DNA of 64,000 nt, from positions 1 to 64,000 of the forward strand of contig DUOH01000044.1 of the NCBI GenBank assembly GCA_012838955.1. The letters are read 5' to 3'. This DNA is from Bacillota bacterium (GTDB lineage Bacteria > Bacillota > UBA4882 > UBA10575). How positions within the stretch are numbered: the stretch's first letter is position 1; each line of letters starts with the position of its first letter. The notes beneath the pieces were generated by a model. That model worked only from the letters and a program-made list of their open reading frames with translations, did not search any database and had not been told where the DNA came from. A program made the position numbers and the translations under genes. This document shows, piece by piece, positions 35,615-45,204 of this stretch.

Positions 35615-35995
35615 GATAAGCCCTCCTTCATGGATCTGATAATTTGGTTCATTTCAGAACCAATTTGTGGTTGCCCCCATTCATAGCCTGGTATAGGTGA
35701 CATGCATTGACTGGTCATCCCCGGAGACTGTTTACATATAGATGATGAAGTTTGCACAGAGTTAAGAAGTTTGCCTCGCCTTTTTATAGTGTGGTCCGGG
35801 ACGGCTCCCTTGGCGGCGGCTGTGTGGAGGGGCAGACGACTTTATTATTACCGATAACTAGCTTTTTAGTAACAATAAAAGCTGATCTCAAGACAATTCT
35901 AAAATAGGACCTAAATTAAGGTTTCTTGAATATAGTTGCAACTTGACGGGGACAGAGGCGCCGACTTGTTCTGCCGGTAGATCTGGCGTAAGGTT
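35615..35995 (-). other. Intergenic region between patatin and porin-like genes
   Basis: About 380 bases with no gene I can support. It contains an inverted repeat TTGGTTC-6-GAACCAA (35644-35663) in the probable porin leader and a hairpin AGCTTTT...AAAAGCT around 35859-35882 that could end patatin transcription. Confidence 0.4.
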
Positions 35996-37021
35996 TTAGG
36001 AATCGCTTTTAGACAGCGGGTTTCCTCCGTGAAGAATAACATCCACCAACTTGGCGAAGGGACGGCCTGCCAATAAGTCGGCTTTGAGCTCCCACAATTC
36101 TCGGCACCGCCAAGCGTCTTCCTTGCCCAAGGCTAGTAGACGCGCGATCCGCTCCTGGCTAAAATCCAAAGTAGCTCTGAGGTTACCCTTGCGTAAAATG
36201 GAGGTGGAAGGTTTAATTACCGCCATCTTCAGTCCGGTCCAACTTCCAGGGTCGATCTGGGCTTCATCTGCCAAGACGACGACGATGACGTGGGTGCAAC
36301 CGGCACGTACTACTGGCTCGATTGGAGTATTGCCTGTACTCCCGCCCAAGCCTCCGTCCCGGTAGAACTGACCTTGGAATTCCTGGCCGGGGTAGGCAAG
36401 AGGCAGAGCGGAGCTGGCCTTTAGCACAGTAATCACTTCATCCGGACGAAGACTGTTTACGCGGAAAAACTCTGATTTTCGGTCGGAGAACACCCAATGA
36501 AAAATGTCTTTCACTGCTCCCAACAAACCCTCGGATCCCGGAAAAACAGAGACGTAAAATTCTCGCCAGCGGGAGATCTTTCTAAAGTTAATAGCTGATT
36601 TCAATATGGATTCAATGGGAGTCTCATCAAGCACTGCGAAGTATTCCTTATTCTTCTCGGAAAAAGATTCCCAGGCCTCTCCATAGTTATACTTTACCGC
36701 TTCTAGCAGAGAATCACCCTTCACCTGACTGAGCAGTAATTGCAGGGAAGCCAGAGAGAGAGGTCTTTTATAACCTCTGTTTCTTCTGAAGCATAAGATT
36801 TCTTCTCTGTCTAAACCACGCCATAAGATCTCCAAGTTCTTGGCAGCTTTCTTCATACTCCTGGTTGAGGCGAGGATTACTCCGTTCAGCGCTCCAATAC
36901 TTGCTCCGGAGATTACTTTGGGATTGAACCCCATTTTGGCCAGGGTATGGATTACGCCGGCTTCATAAGCGCCGCAGGCTCCGCCGCCTGATAACACCAG
37001 ACCTAGTTTGTTTTTTGCCAT
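35996..37021 (-). CDS. Patatin-like phospholipase
   Basis: A 341-residue protein with the patatin catalytic dyad: oxyanion loop 'LSGGGACGAYEAG' at residues 9-21, nucleophile Ser in 'GASIGALNG' (GxSxG), and 'YRDGGLGGSTGNTPIE' with the Asp of DGG/A. It is of the RssA/YchK general type and probably deacylates membrane lipids on the cytoplasmic side; there is no signal peptide. ATG 37021 follows AGAGGAG. It stands alone between two non-coding stretches. Confidence 0.9.
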   Translation of the reverse strand: MAKNKLGLVLSGGGACGAYEAGVIHTLAKMGFNPKVISGASIGALNGVILASTRSMKKAAKNLEILWRGLDREEILCFRRNRGYKRPLSLASLQLLLSQVKGDSLLEAVKYNYGEAWESFSEKNKEYFAVLDETPIESILKSAINFRKISRWREFYVSVFPGSEGLLGAVKDIFHWVFSDRKSEFFRVNSLRPDEVITVLKASSALPLAYPGQEFQGQFYRDGGLGGSTGNTPIEPVVRAGCTHVIVVVLADEAQIDPGSWTGLKMAVIKPSTSILRKGNLRATLDFSQERIARLLALGKEDAWRCRELWELKADLLAGRPFAKLVDVILHGGNPLSKSDS

Positions 37022-37390
37022 GAAGATCGACTCCTCTCACCACGCTTGCGCGAAACAAAGCATCTTGGCAGATACAATCCGGAAAAGTTCGGACGTGCGA
37101 GAGAAATCCCCTGTTAAGAAAGGGTTTTCTCTGAAAATTATACCTTTCCTGCTGTTAATTACTCTCAATTCCGGCAACGTCCTGCCGGGAGTGGAAAAGA
37201 TTATGTTAACTTTTTGTTGCCTGAGAATTATCAACAACATCAGGGAGGGGTGATTTGATTGGAGAAACGGAATGGTGCTTTACTTTTGTGGGTGGGAGCT
37301 CCGATCCGTGCCAGGAGGAAGTTTTTTCCGTAAGATCCTGAAAATTCGGATCAATAGTTAATGTGTTAATACTTAGTAAAAATCCATCTG
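37022..37390. other. Divergent intergenic region before the vWA operon
   Basis: No gene I can support. Two hairpins are seen: AGAGAAA-T-CCC...GGG-T-TTTCTCT (37100-37132) and CCGGCA-6-TGCCGG (37172-37189). They would lie in the leader of the minus-strand patatin gene. An 81-codon plus-strand frame here (37008-37253) lacks a ribosome binding site and runs through both hairpins. Confidence 0.35.
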
Positions 37391-37417
37391 TTGAAAACTG
37401 CTTAATTAATGTATAAT
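37391..37417 (+). promoter_or_regulatory. Promoter of the MoxR/vWA operon
   Basis: TTGAAA (37391-37396), 15-base spacer, perfect TATAAT (37412-37417). It predicts a leader of about 200 bases before 37624, in which a GCTATAGC palindrome followed by T7 (37543-37557 region) stands out. Confidence 0.55.
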
Positions 37418-37623
37418 TTTGCTAGAGAAAGCATAATGACGGATCCAAACGTACGAAGTTCGATCTTTTCCAGGGGATCTTGGGAATAAGGATCATTACC
37501 AACACAGGGAGTTCAGATCTTTGCCGGAATCCCTTGCACCGCTATAGCTTTTTTTGATGTTTTGAGTTTGATCTTTAGTTGTTTAGGTAAAAGCCGTGAA
37601 AAACCTGTAAGGAGTGCGCGCAG

Positions 37624-39354
37624 ATGGGAAAGTGTACTTGGGAAAAACCTAAATACCCTCGACTTGTTTGGATGATCGGTATCTGCCTCTGTTACCTCTT
37701 TTTTTGTAATCCGCCATTACTGGCAGCCGGAATTCAAGTCCACGCCAGCCTGGGCTTTGGGGAGTATGTGGTTCCCGGTAGGTGGACGCCGCTCAACCTT
37801 GAAGTGAAAGGTGGCGAATTTTTGCAGCCAGAGAGGTTGACCATTGAGGTAACCAAGGTTGATTCCATGAGCAAACCAGGAGAAAAATCCTATGAACTCT
37901 TTTACTTGGACATCTCTGGAGGAGTCTTGCGGCTTCAGATTCCGGTCTTCATCGTGGAGTCCGGAAATATTATTCAGCTCACCATAAAATCAGATCAACA
38001 GGTGGTGGCCACGAAAAAAATCAACTCCAGGGAGCGGGTATTCCCCGGTCATCTCGTCCTGACCAGCGGCCTTCCTTCCTCTGCGCAACAAGCCATCAGT
38101 AAAATTCTTTTGCCTCGGGAACCAGTGCATACCGTCCCGATTACCCCTGCCGATTTACCAACGCATGCTCTCAATTACGACGGAATCAGTGCTCTGCTCC
38201 TCATTGATGACGGCCCCATCTTGAATCCAGCTCAGATTGGCGCTTTATGCTCTTGGTTGGCCGGAGGTGGCATCTTGGTCATCTGTAACCCGCGCCCTGG
38301 AGAAGATGGACTCTTTTCCAGTCTGACCGGATCCACCGCCAATGGGTTGAACCAGACCTATTTGAAGCAAACCAATACTGAGCAGAGGTTTAGTTCATCC
38401 CAGAGCCGAGAAGGCCAAGAGGAACTGAGGGAAATGATCAGGTTCGGTTTCGGCCGGATTATTAAAACATCTCTCCCTGTTAACAGTGAGGAGCCCGCGT
38501 ATTGGCGGGATCTACTCTCCTTGAGCCACTTTGAAGAAGCTCCGCGTTTAACTGCGGGACAGATCTTTCCAGAAGACGTCCTACCCGAACTTAATCTAGT
38601 TGAAGTTGAAGCAGAAGGTAAATTTGAGTTGAGGTTCCTTATTATGGCCTGGTCCGTGTTGGGTTTCACTCTACTTTATCTGATGAAGCCGGGAAAGATG
38701 CGTCTACACGCCCTGTGCTTCTTTACTTTGTTTAGTATAGTCTCTTCCATACCGGTAGGCGGTTGGCTGAACGGTTTGTGGCATCGTGGCGCTCCCATCC
38801 AGACTCAAGCTATACTCTTACCTGCTGGCGGAGGAGTAATCTTCAGCAGTAAAACCGGTCTACCCAAGAATTCTCATGCTTGGAACCTCCGACTGCAGTT
38901 AGACGCAGCGGAAAAGGGCGAGATCAACCGGTATAAAGGCTACAGTTGCTGGCAACATACTTTATCTACCTACACCGGATTATTACAAACCAGCTCCGGT
39001 AGGGCAATGACGATTACCGGGGTTTTGCCGGTGGCGTCAAGCAGTTTTGGCGGGGATTTTTGGAGTGCGCTCTCCTCTATTGTGTCTACGGGTTATATCG
39101 GAGTATACGACGGAGAAACATGGCGCCAGTTTCAACTGGACGAAACAGGGCAGGCCAGTTGGCAGGTGCAGACCAGTGATACGCTCGCTTGGGTCAGCAA
39201 GAAAGATCTCATCAAAAGATTGCATCAACTCTTCCCCGATTATAAATGGGTTTATGGTTGGTCGTCCTTACCCGGTTTCCACTTGAAACTGGAAACCGGA
39301 TTATGCAATAAGGTATTCTGGGTTACTCCGGCGCCGAAGGGGGTGAAGCTATGA
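37624..39354 (+). CDS. Exported/membrane protein of the MoxR-vWA operon
   Basis: A 576-residue protein beginning the operon; ATG follows AAGGAG. It has a signal sequence or first membrane segment (residues 14-36), an exported beta-rich domain, a segment like a glutamine-amidotransferase-type fold ('GISALLLIDDGPILNPAQIG', 'LAGGGILVICNP', about 195-235), then two membrane segments near 340-385 ('WSVLGFTLLYLM', 'LCFFTLFSIVSSIPVGG') and a C-terminal domain. Proteins of this shape (DUF4350-like) often accompany MoxR/DUF58 operons in Firmicutes. Role unknown. Its stop overlaps the next start as ATGA. Confidence 0.75.
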   Translation: MGKCTWEKPKYPRLVWMIGICLCYLFFCNPPLLAAGIQVHASLGFGEYVVPGRWTPLNLEVKGGEFLQPERLTIEVTKVDSMSKPGEKSYELFYLDISGGVLRLQIPVFIVESGNIIQLTIKSDQQVVATKKINSRERVFPGHLVLTSGLPSSAQQAISKILLPREPVHTVPITPADLPTHALNYDGISALLLIDDGPILNPAQIGALCSWLAGGGILVICNPRPGEDGLFSSLTGSTANGLNQTYLKQTNTEQRFSSSQSREGQEELREMIRFGFGRIIKTSLPVNSEEPAYWRDLLSLSHFEEAPRLTAGQIFPEDVLPELNLVEVEAEGKFELRFLIMAWSVLGFTLLYLMKPGKMRLHALCFFTLFSIVSSIPVGGWLNGLWHRGAPIQTQAILLPAGGGVIFSSKTGLPKNSHAWNLRLQLDAAEKGEINRYKGYSCWQHTLSTYTGLLQTSSGRAMTITGVLPVASSSFGGDFWSALSSIVSTGYIGVYDGETWRQFQLDETGQASWQVQTSDTLAWVSKKDLIKRLHQLFPDYKWVYGWSSLPGFHLKLETGLCNKVFWVTPAPKGVKL

Positions 39355-40028
39355 TCATCATTATCTGGTCGGACTTAAAAGATTGGTATGTAACCTCCGC
39401 TACCCGGACTTTAGCCGTTTTCCTCTGCGGGCTGGCTTTCTTTGGATTCATCACCGATCTGCGCCCTGAGATCAGCTTTCAGGTTTTGACCGTCTTAGGC
39501 TTGTGGCTGGGATTGAATTGCGGTAAAGAGAAATGGAGCAGTGCTCGCCTGCAGAGCTACATATATAACACTACTCTGAAACCAGGAACAGTGGTGGCAG
39601 GAAAAGCCGTCTTCTCCTGTTTATTGTCCTTTCTGCACTTGCTTTTTGTCTTGCCTCTTCTCCTGTTGAACGCCGTCTTTTCCGGGGTGACGTGGGACGT
39701 TTTTCTTCAGATGTTGGCCTTGTTTTTAACCATTTCCACGTTGGCTTCTGCTCTGGCCTCGTTCGCCGGTAATGTGCTTACAGATGCCAAAGACAGTCTC
39801 ATTGAAGGATTTCTGATCGGCGTTTATCTGCTCTGTACGGCGATCTTCCCGACCTTGCAGAGCATTAACCCCTTAGTGGAAATCCATCGGGTTTTTACTC
39901 TCGGAGCAACCAAAGGTCTTGGTTCTGCCATTATTAGTAACATCTTGATCTTGGTTACTGTCCTAATGCTCACCTGGATTCCGTACCGATCCGGAAAGGG
40001 GGAGATGAAGTATGGTCAATACCAGTGA
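39351..40028 (+). CDS. ABC-2 type permease-like membrane protein
   Basis: A 225-residue protein with six predicted membrane segments and the general pattern of ABC-2/CcmB permeases. No ATP-binding subunit is found in this operon or elsewhere in the window. It overlaps the previous gene by four bases and the next by 17, so it is part of the same tightly packed operon. It may use an ATPase encoded elsewhere, or form a membrane platform for the vWA proteins. Confidence 0.7.
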   Translation: MIIIIWSDLKDWYVTSATRTLAVFLCGLAFFGFITDLRPEISFQVLTVLGLWLGLNCGKEKWSSARLQSYIYNTTLKPGTVVAGKAVFSCLLSFLHLLFVLPLLLLNAVFSGVTWDVFLQMLALFLTISTLASALASFAGNVLTDAKDSLIEGFLIGVYLLCTAIFPTLQSINPLVEIHRVFTLGATKGLGSAIISNILILVTVLMLTWIPYRSGKGEMKYGQYQ

Positions 40029-40869
40029 GTACTACCGTCTGCTCTGTAAAGGCAGGAAGAATTTGTCCTTCATTATTTTGCTCAGTAAAACCTGTACTTC
40101 CCTTACTTGGGTCGGGGGATTCTCTGGATTAATAATTCTGCTGATCCGTTGGGTAACCAAGGATATAAACTTTGATTATCTTGGCCTTTGGCTACTCTTT
40201 ACCTTGGTGGCCGGCGTTGGCTTAGGCCTTTTGCTGGCCGCTAGAGACCGGCTTGATTATCACTTGACCGCCCGCTGGTTGGATCAGAACCTTGCTTTGC
40301 CGGAGATTCTGACCGCAGCTGACCTGTGTTTGGCTCGAAGCTGCTCCGGGCCTTTTGATGAACGTATTATAGAGCAGGCAGAGTTATGCGCCAGTCAGAT
40401 TAATCACCATCCACGGCCATTGATTAAGTGGCCTACCCAACACCTGAATAAACAGATGAGATTGGCTTGCCTTACCATTATGGTCTTCCTTCTTTTATTT
40501 GTTTACTGGAAACCGCAAGATTCCGGCTCCATTTCTTTACAAGAATTGACTTTGCAGCAGGAAGTACCGGAAACCTGGGAAGAAACAGGCGAAGACCGGG
40601 AAGTGCCTTTGGACTATTCCACCGAGGAACTGCTGGAAATGCTCTCTTTCTTCCATCCGGAACTGGCCGAACAGGCGGTGGAGGCCTTAAACTCCAGGGA
40701 AGCCCGGGCCTTCCGTGAAGTGCTGGAGTATGCTCAGAGCCAGATGGCTGCTGATCTGGATAATGCGCAAATCTACTCCGAGCGCGAGGCCTTAATGGAA
40801 GAACACAAACTGGCGAATGAAGCCAGTCAGAGGATGGGAGAACGGAGCGAAAAAAAAAAGGATAAGTGA
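40012..40869 (+). CDS. Membrane protein of the vWA operon, N-terminal part; possible slippage at A10
   Basis: A 285-residue protein with two membrane segments near the N-terminus (about 37-75), a middle region, a third hydrophobic segment (about 145-162) and an acidic helical part ('STEELLEMLSFFHPELAEQA'). It ends in 'RSEKKKDK' encoded by a run of ten A (40850-40859). With nine A the frame would continue as '[15 protein letters not shown]' into the next reading frame and on to 41407, making about 465 residues. Either polymerase slippage yields both forms, or the A10 length is a sequence error. ATG 40012 follows GGGGGAG. Confidence 0.7.
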   Translation: MVNTSEYYRLLCKGRKNLSFIILLSKTCTSLTWVGGFSGLIILLIRWVTKDINFDYLGLWLLFTLVAGVGLGLLLAARDRLDYHLTARWLDQNLALPEILTAADLCLARSCSGPFDERIIEQAELCASQINHHPRPLIKWPTQHLNKQMRLACLTIMVFLLLFVYWKPQDSGSISLQELTLQQEVPETWEETGEDREVPLDYSTEELLEMLSFFHPELAEQAVEALNSREARAFREVLEYAQSQMAADLDNAQIYSEREALMEEHKLANEASQRMGERSEKKKDK

Positions 40870-41407
40870 GCGTACTCAAGACCGTACTACCCAACAACGG
40901 TCAAAATGCCCTAGCCAACAGCAAGGAAGAGAGGAGAGCAGAGAAAGAGCGGAAGACGGAAGAAATTCCGAAAGAGAGAAGTCCAAGACCAGACTGGAGA
41001 GTTCAAACCTCCGGCTGGAGCAGGGAGCAGAGAATCCACCTTTGCAACAAGGGCTTAGTAATCCCGAGGTTACTTCAAACCCGCGGCAAGAAGGGGAGAC
41101 TGTTGAGGGCAAGCGTAAAGCCGATGATAAACCGGGAACAGGAAGTGGCGAAGAAAGGGATTGGGGAGAACTAAGCGCTACCTGGAATAAACAGGCGATT
41201 ATTAAGCAGAGAGAGGACGGAAAGGTTTTTGAGTATGTCTTACCCGGGGCGGATGCGTCCCTTCCGTTAATCGATTTTGTCTTGGTTCAGCAACAAGCCA
41301 CGGAGACAGCCCTGGAAAATTCGGAAATCCCTGTGGAGTATGGAGAGTTTGTCAAAAACTATTATCTGTATTTACTGGAAAGAATCTCAGCTGAACTAAG
41401 AGAGTAA
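40817..41407 (+). CDS. C-terminal continuation of the preceding protein in the +1 frame
   Basis: This frame has an ATG at 40817 but no ribosome binding site there, and lies 53 bases inside the previous gene. Its first about 100 residues are Gln/Glu/Arg-rich low complexity; the last 85 ('[20 protein letters not shown]', '[10 protein letters not shown]') look like a folded domain. The frames meet exactly at the A10 run, so I read it as the C-terminal half of one protein with 40012. A third frame (GTG 40866) is open to 41174 but looks non-coding. MoxR follows 41 bases later. Confidence 0.6.
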   Translation: MKPVRGWENGAKKKRISERTQDRTTQQRSKCPSQQQGREESRERAEDGRNSEREKSKTRLESSNLRLEQGAENPPLQQGLSNPEVTSNPRQEGETVEGKRKADDKPGTGSGEERDWGELSATWNKQAIIKQREDGKVFEYVLPGADASLPLIDFVLVQQQATETALENSEIPVEYGEFVKNYYLYLLERISAELRE

Positions 41408-41448
41408 AGAAGACAATGAGTGTATACACATGGCGAGGAGGTAATGTG

Positions 41449-42462
41449 ATGGCGGATTACAGCAAAAATGTGGAAGAGAGCGTAAAGAAGCTTAAAAAGT
41501 TACGGGAAGAGATGCACCGGGTAATAGTAGGGCAGGATGAAGTACTCGACCTGATTCAGTTAGCCCTTTTATGTGAAGGACATGTGTTGCTGGAAGGCGT
41601 GCCCGGGTTGGGAAAGACCCTGATGGTGCGTACTTTGGCCCATGCTTTATCTCTGGGTTTTTCCAGAATACAGTTTACACCGGATCTGATGCCTGCGGAT
41701 GTGTTGGGAAATAGCATTGTGATGCAAGAAAAGGCCGGTGATTTTACCTTACGGTTTGAAAAAGGTCCTATCTTCGCCAATCTGGTGTTGGCTGATGAGA
41801 TTAACCGGGCTTCACCGAAAACGCAATCCGCTTTACTCGAAGCCATGCAGGAACAAGCAGTAACCGTCCGGGGAGAGCGCTACGAACTACCCCGTCCGTT
41901 CCAGGTCTTGGCCACCCAAAACCCGTTGGAGATGGAGGGTACATATCCGCTACCCGAGGCTCAAGTAGACCGGTTCCTATTTAAAATCATCGTGCGCTAT
42001 CCCTCAGAGCGCGAACTCATTACCATTATGGAGCGGACTTTAGGCGCAGAGACGCCTACTTGTCAGACGGCGCTAAACGTAGACGATTTACGGATTTTAC
42101 AAAAAGCCGTCAGAGAAGTAGTGGTTCCCCCACAGGTTTCCGCTTTCGCTGTGCGGTTGATCTTGGCCACGCAGCCCGGGCAGGAAAGCGCTCCTGCTAA
42201 GGTACGAGAATTTGTCCGTTACGGGGCTGGACCCAGGGGCGCTCAAGCCTTAATCTTGGGTGGAAAAGCCCGGGCTTTGTCTCACGGCCGGTTCAATGTG
42301 AGCTTGGAAGATATTAAGGAATTGGCCGTTCCCGCCCTTCGACACCGGGTGGCCTTGAATTTTGATGGGTTAAGTGAGGGAATTCAGGTAGGTGCCTTGA
42401 TTAAAGACCTTTGTGAACTGATTCCGGTGGATTATGAACAACCGGCGGCCATAAGGAGTTGA
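41449..42462 (+). CDS. MoxR-type AAA+ ATPase
   Basis: A 337-residue chaperone-like ATPase. Start ATG 41449 sits six bases after GAGGAGGT; an in-frame ATG at 41416 has no such site. Walker A is 'GVPGLGKT' (residues 50-57), Walker B '[10 protein letters not shown]', sensor 1 '[20 protein letters not shown]', with the Arg finger region 'VDRFLFK' after it. MoxR proteins work with vWA proteins, which follow here, in assembling or activating complexes. Standard length for the family. Confidence 0.95.
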   Translation: MADYSKNVEESVKKLKKLREEMHRVIVGQDEVLDLIQLALLCEGHVLLEGVPGLGKTLMVRTLAHALSLGFSRIQFTPDLMPADVLGNSIVMQEKAGDFTLRFEKGPIFANLVLADEINRASPKTQSALLEAMQEQAVTVRGERYELPRPFQVLATQNPLEMEGTYPLPEAQVDRFLFKIIVRYPSERELITIMERTLGAETPTCQTALNVDDLRILQKAVREVVVPPQVSAFAVRLILATQPGQESAPAKVREFVRYGAGPRGAQALILGGKARALSHGRFNVSLEDIKELAVPALRHRVALNFDGLSEGIQVGALIKDLCELIPVDYEQPAAIRS

Positions 42463-42466
42463 GCCG

Positions 42467-43345
42467 ATGACGGAAAGGCTATTGGAACCGGAAGATTTCC
42501 AATTAATGAAAGCACTGAGTCTGCTTACGAAGAAACGGGTCACCGGCTTATTAATAGGGGAGCAACGGAGTCCGACACAAAGCGGAGGAATTGAATTTGC
42601 CGATTACCGGGATTATCAACCCGGGGATGACGTACGCCGGATTGATTGGACGGTCTTTTTAAGACTGCGCCGTTTATTGGTGAAATTATGCGCGGAGGAG
42701 AAAGAGTTTACCCTGATTATACTGATGGATCTCAGTAAATCTATGCAATTCGGCGCTGTGGAAAAATTGTGGTTCGCCAAGAAAATTGCTGCAGTATTAG
42801 CCGGGATCGCCCTGAATGACGGAAACAGAGCAGGCGTCTTGGCGATGGGCCGGGATTTGCAGGAGTTGGTACCGCCGGCGCGCGGCCGCGCTTCATTAAC
42901 GGATGTGATCAATACAATTGCCCAAGCCATGCCGGTGGAGGAGTTTGATTCCGTGACCACTGTCCGTCATTTTGCCGCACGCTACGGGCGAAAGTGTATG
43001 TTCGTTCTCCTCTCCGATCTACTTTTTCCTGGGTGGGAAGAAGTGATTAGGGGGTTGGGGGCCAGTGGCTCCGAGGGCTTTGTCCTTCAGATCTTGGCCA
43101 GAGAGGAATTGGAACCTCCGTATCTGGGCGAGGTAACCCTGGCTGATCTGGAAGGCGCTGGAGATCTTCCTCTGCACGTCAGTAAGGAGATAGCCGGTTG
43201 GTATCTGGGAGAGTTAAATACCTTCCTCAATGAAACGCGGGCCGCGTGTCACCGGCGCGGTTTGGGCCATGTATTACTCTCCTCAGATTTGTCCTTGGCC
43301 CGCTCCTTCCATACTTACCTGAAGCAGGAGGGGTTATTATGTTAA
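42467..43345 (+). CDS. DUF58 domain protein
   Basis: A 292-residue cytoplasmic protein beginning four bases after the MoxR stop. The DUF58 signature 'EFADYRDYQPGDDVRRIDW' is near residues 44-63 and is followed by a vWA-like fold ('ILMDLSKSM', a MIDAS-type DxSxS with Lys between). DUF58 proteins pair with MoxR in nearly all such operons. The stop overlaps the start of the next gene by seven bases. Confidence 0.95.
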   Translation: MTERLLEPEDFQLMKALSLLTKKRVTGLLIGEQRSPTQSGGIEFADYRDYQPGDDVRRIDWTVFLRLRRLLVKLCAEEKEFTLIILMDLSKSMQFGAVEKLWFAKKIAAVLAGIALNDGNRAGVLAMGRDLQELVPPARGRASLTDVINTIAQAMPVEEFDSVTTVRHFAARYGRKCMFVLLSDLLFPGWEEVIRGLGASGSEGFVLQILAREELEPPYLGEVTLADLEGAGDLPLHVSKEIAGWYLGELNTFLNETRAACHRRGLGHVLLSSDLSLARSFHTYLKQEGLLC

Positions 43346-45204
43346 GTTGGGGTGAACCAAGGGCTTTTTGGTTTGCTGTAGTGATCATCCCCATCATATT
43401 TTTTTATTTTTTGCGGATGCGTTTTCGCCGTCAACCGGTCTCCTCTATTTATATTTGGTCTCGCTTACAGATGACCAGTAGGGGAGGAAGAAAATTACGC
43501 TACTGGTCTGTTTTGCTCTTGCTGATTCAGGTATTGGCTGCTACAGCTGGTGTTGTCACCTTAGCCCGTCCGGCGTGGGTCGCTCAGCGGCTTGAGCAAC
43601 CGGGTATAGTATATATTTTGGATGTGTCAGCCAGTATGAATGCGCAAGATGTGGAGGGGGGACGTTTAGCGCAGGCCAAGTCAATCCTGGAGGAGAGGGT
43701 GGGAGAGCTTTCCGCTGATACCCCGGTCGTCATCTATCTGGCTGGGGCTGAGACAACACAATTATGCCCCCCCTCCACTGTTCACCAGGCTCTACTCTCC
43801 GCATTGAAGGCGGTTGAATGCACATATGGCAGTTTTGATGAAGAAGAAGCGGCTCAGGTCTTACAGGCCTGGCTAGCGACAGAGCATCGTCCGTGGCAAG
43901 GGTGCCTGCTGACTGATGGTGGTCTGGACTTACAAGGGAAGAAACTCTCTGCTGTTTTCAACGGCCTGCTCGAAGTGGTCACCGTCGGCGCGCATGGTGA
44001 AAACTTAGGCCTCACCGGTCTACGGGTCTTACCTCATAACCAGTACCGTTTCTCAGTGGAGAACGGGTATCCGGCTGAGCAAGAGATTAAACTCTGCTTA
44101 AGTTGGGAGGGAGAGCCCCTTTCCAGACAGGTTCTGAAAGTTCCGCCCGGCCTGAGTCTGTACACGCTGAGCATAGACGGAGCGAATGCTTCCGCCTCGG
44201 TAGGCTTGGGCGACAGCAGAATAAAACCCGGCGCTTACTCCCTGGTCTTAGAGGAGAATACCGATATATTTCCCGTGGACGACAAAACCTATTTTGCTGT
44301 AAATCAAGGGCGAGCGGTCCGTATTTTGTTGGCGGGCAGGGGGAACCCCTTTTTCAAGGCTGCGCTGAGCGCTCCTGGCTTGGAAGTGCTGGAAGTTCCG
44401 GCACTCGAAGATGACAGTAACTATAGTGAATGGGATTTAGTCATCGCCGACTGCGTGGAGATTCCGGCCGGAGTACGGACCAACTTATTAACCTTCGGCG
44501 CGTTGTCTCCAGGTTCTCCGGTGGCCTTTGGCCCAGAGGTCAGGGGAGAGTTAAGTCAAGTGGACTCCACGCATCCCCTATTAAGATTCGTTGATTGGCG
44601 GGGAACCAGAGTAAATGCGGGCCGGTCTTTACTGCTGACCGAAGGCAATGTGCAAATCTTGGCCACAGTAGGTGGAGAACCGGTCATTGCCGCCTGGGAA
44701 GCAGAGGACAGGCATGTAGTCGTCTGCAGCGTGACCTTCTTCCATTCTGATCTGGGGTTGTCGGCGGCTTTTCCGATTTTTCTCCAGAATATGCTGAAGT
44801 GGTGTGTTCCGCAGATGGGAAATGCTTTGGCCTATACACTTGTCTCCGGTGAAGCGAGAATTTATGCTGAACCCGGTTCCTGGCAGACGCCGGAGGAAGC
44901 CGACTTTCGAATAGACAGAACCGGTAGGTATTTAACGATTGTTCCGGATCGCCCCGGGGTTTATCACTGGAAAAAAGCCGATGGCTCCGAGATTGTGTTC
45001 GCCATTACACTGGATCAAAGTGAACTTTCCCTTGTGCCCAGGGTGCTTCCGCTCAAAGTCTCCGGGACACAATTGGGTATAAAACTCAGTAAAGAACGGG
45101 TTTCCTTGGCGCGCTGGTCATTACTGATCCTGCTGACGGCTTTATGTTTGGAATGGGTCTTCTGGCGAGGAGGTTGGTCATTAAGGACGGTGAAAAAGCA
45201 GTGA
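43339..45204 (+). CDS. BatA-type membrane vWA protein
   Basis: Start at ATG 43339 behind AGGAGGGG; 621 residues. The N-terminal BatA domain has two membrane segments (about 11-26 and 54-76) around 'SSIYIWSRLQ', followed by a vWA domain with an intact MIDAS 'DVSASM' (about residue 95), a beta-sandwich region, a further Rossmann-like part with 'VRILLAGRGNPFFKAAL', and a C-terminal membrane segment (about 600-616, 'SLLILLTALCLEWVFW'). It would present the vWA domain on the outside of the cytoplasmic membrane. Translationally coupled to DUF58. Confidence 0.88.
   Translation: MLSWGEPRAFWFAVVIIPIIFFYFLRMRFRRQPVSSIYIWSRLQMTSRGGRKLRYWSVLLLLIQVLAATAGVVTLARPAWVAQRLEQPGIVYILDVSASMNAQDVEGGRLAQAKSILEERVGELSADTPVVIYLAGAETTQLCPPSTVHQALLSALKAVECTYGSFDEEEAAQVLQAWLATEHRPWQGCLLTDGGLDLQGKKLSAVFNGLLEVVTVGAHGENLGLTGLRVLPHNQYRFSVENGYPAEQEIKLCLSWEGEPLSRQVLKVPPGLSLYTLSIDGANASASVGLGDSRIKPGAYSLVLEENTDIFPVDDKTYFAVNQGRAVRILLAGRGNPFFKAALSAPGLEVLEVPALEDDSNYSEWDLVIADCVEIPAGVRTNLLTFGALSPGSPVAFGPEVRGELSQVDSTHPLLRFVDWRGTRVNAGRSLLLTEGNVQILATVGGEPVIAAWEAEDRHVVVCSVTFFHSDLGLSAAFPIFLQNMLKWCVPQMGNALAYTLVSGEARIYAEPGSWQTPEEADFRIDRTGRYLTIVPDRPGVYHWKKADGSEIVFAITLDQSELSLVPRVLPLKVSGTQLGIKLSKERVSLARWSLLILLTALCLEWVFWRGGWSLRTVKKQ

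Noticed and set aside
37008-37253. 81-codon frame upstream of the vWA operon
   Set aside because: No ribosome binding site, overlaps the patatin start on the other strand and runs through two hairpins.
40866-41174. 102-codon frame from GTG 40866
   Set aside because: The Shine-Dalgarno distance is too short, composition is that of a shadow frame, and the +1 frame over the same bases reaches a better domain.
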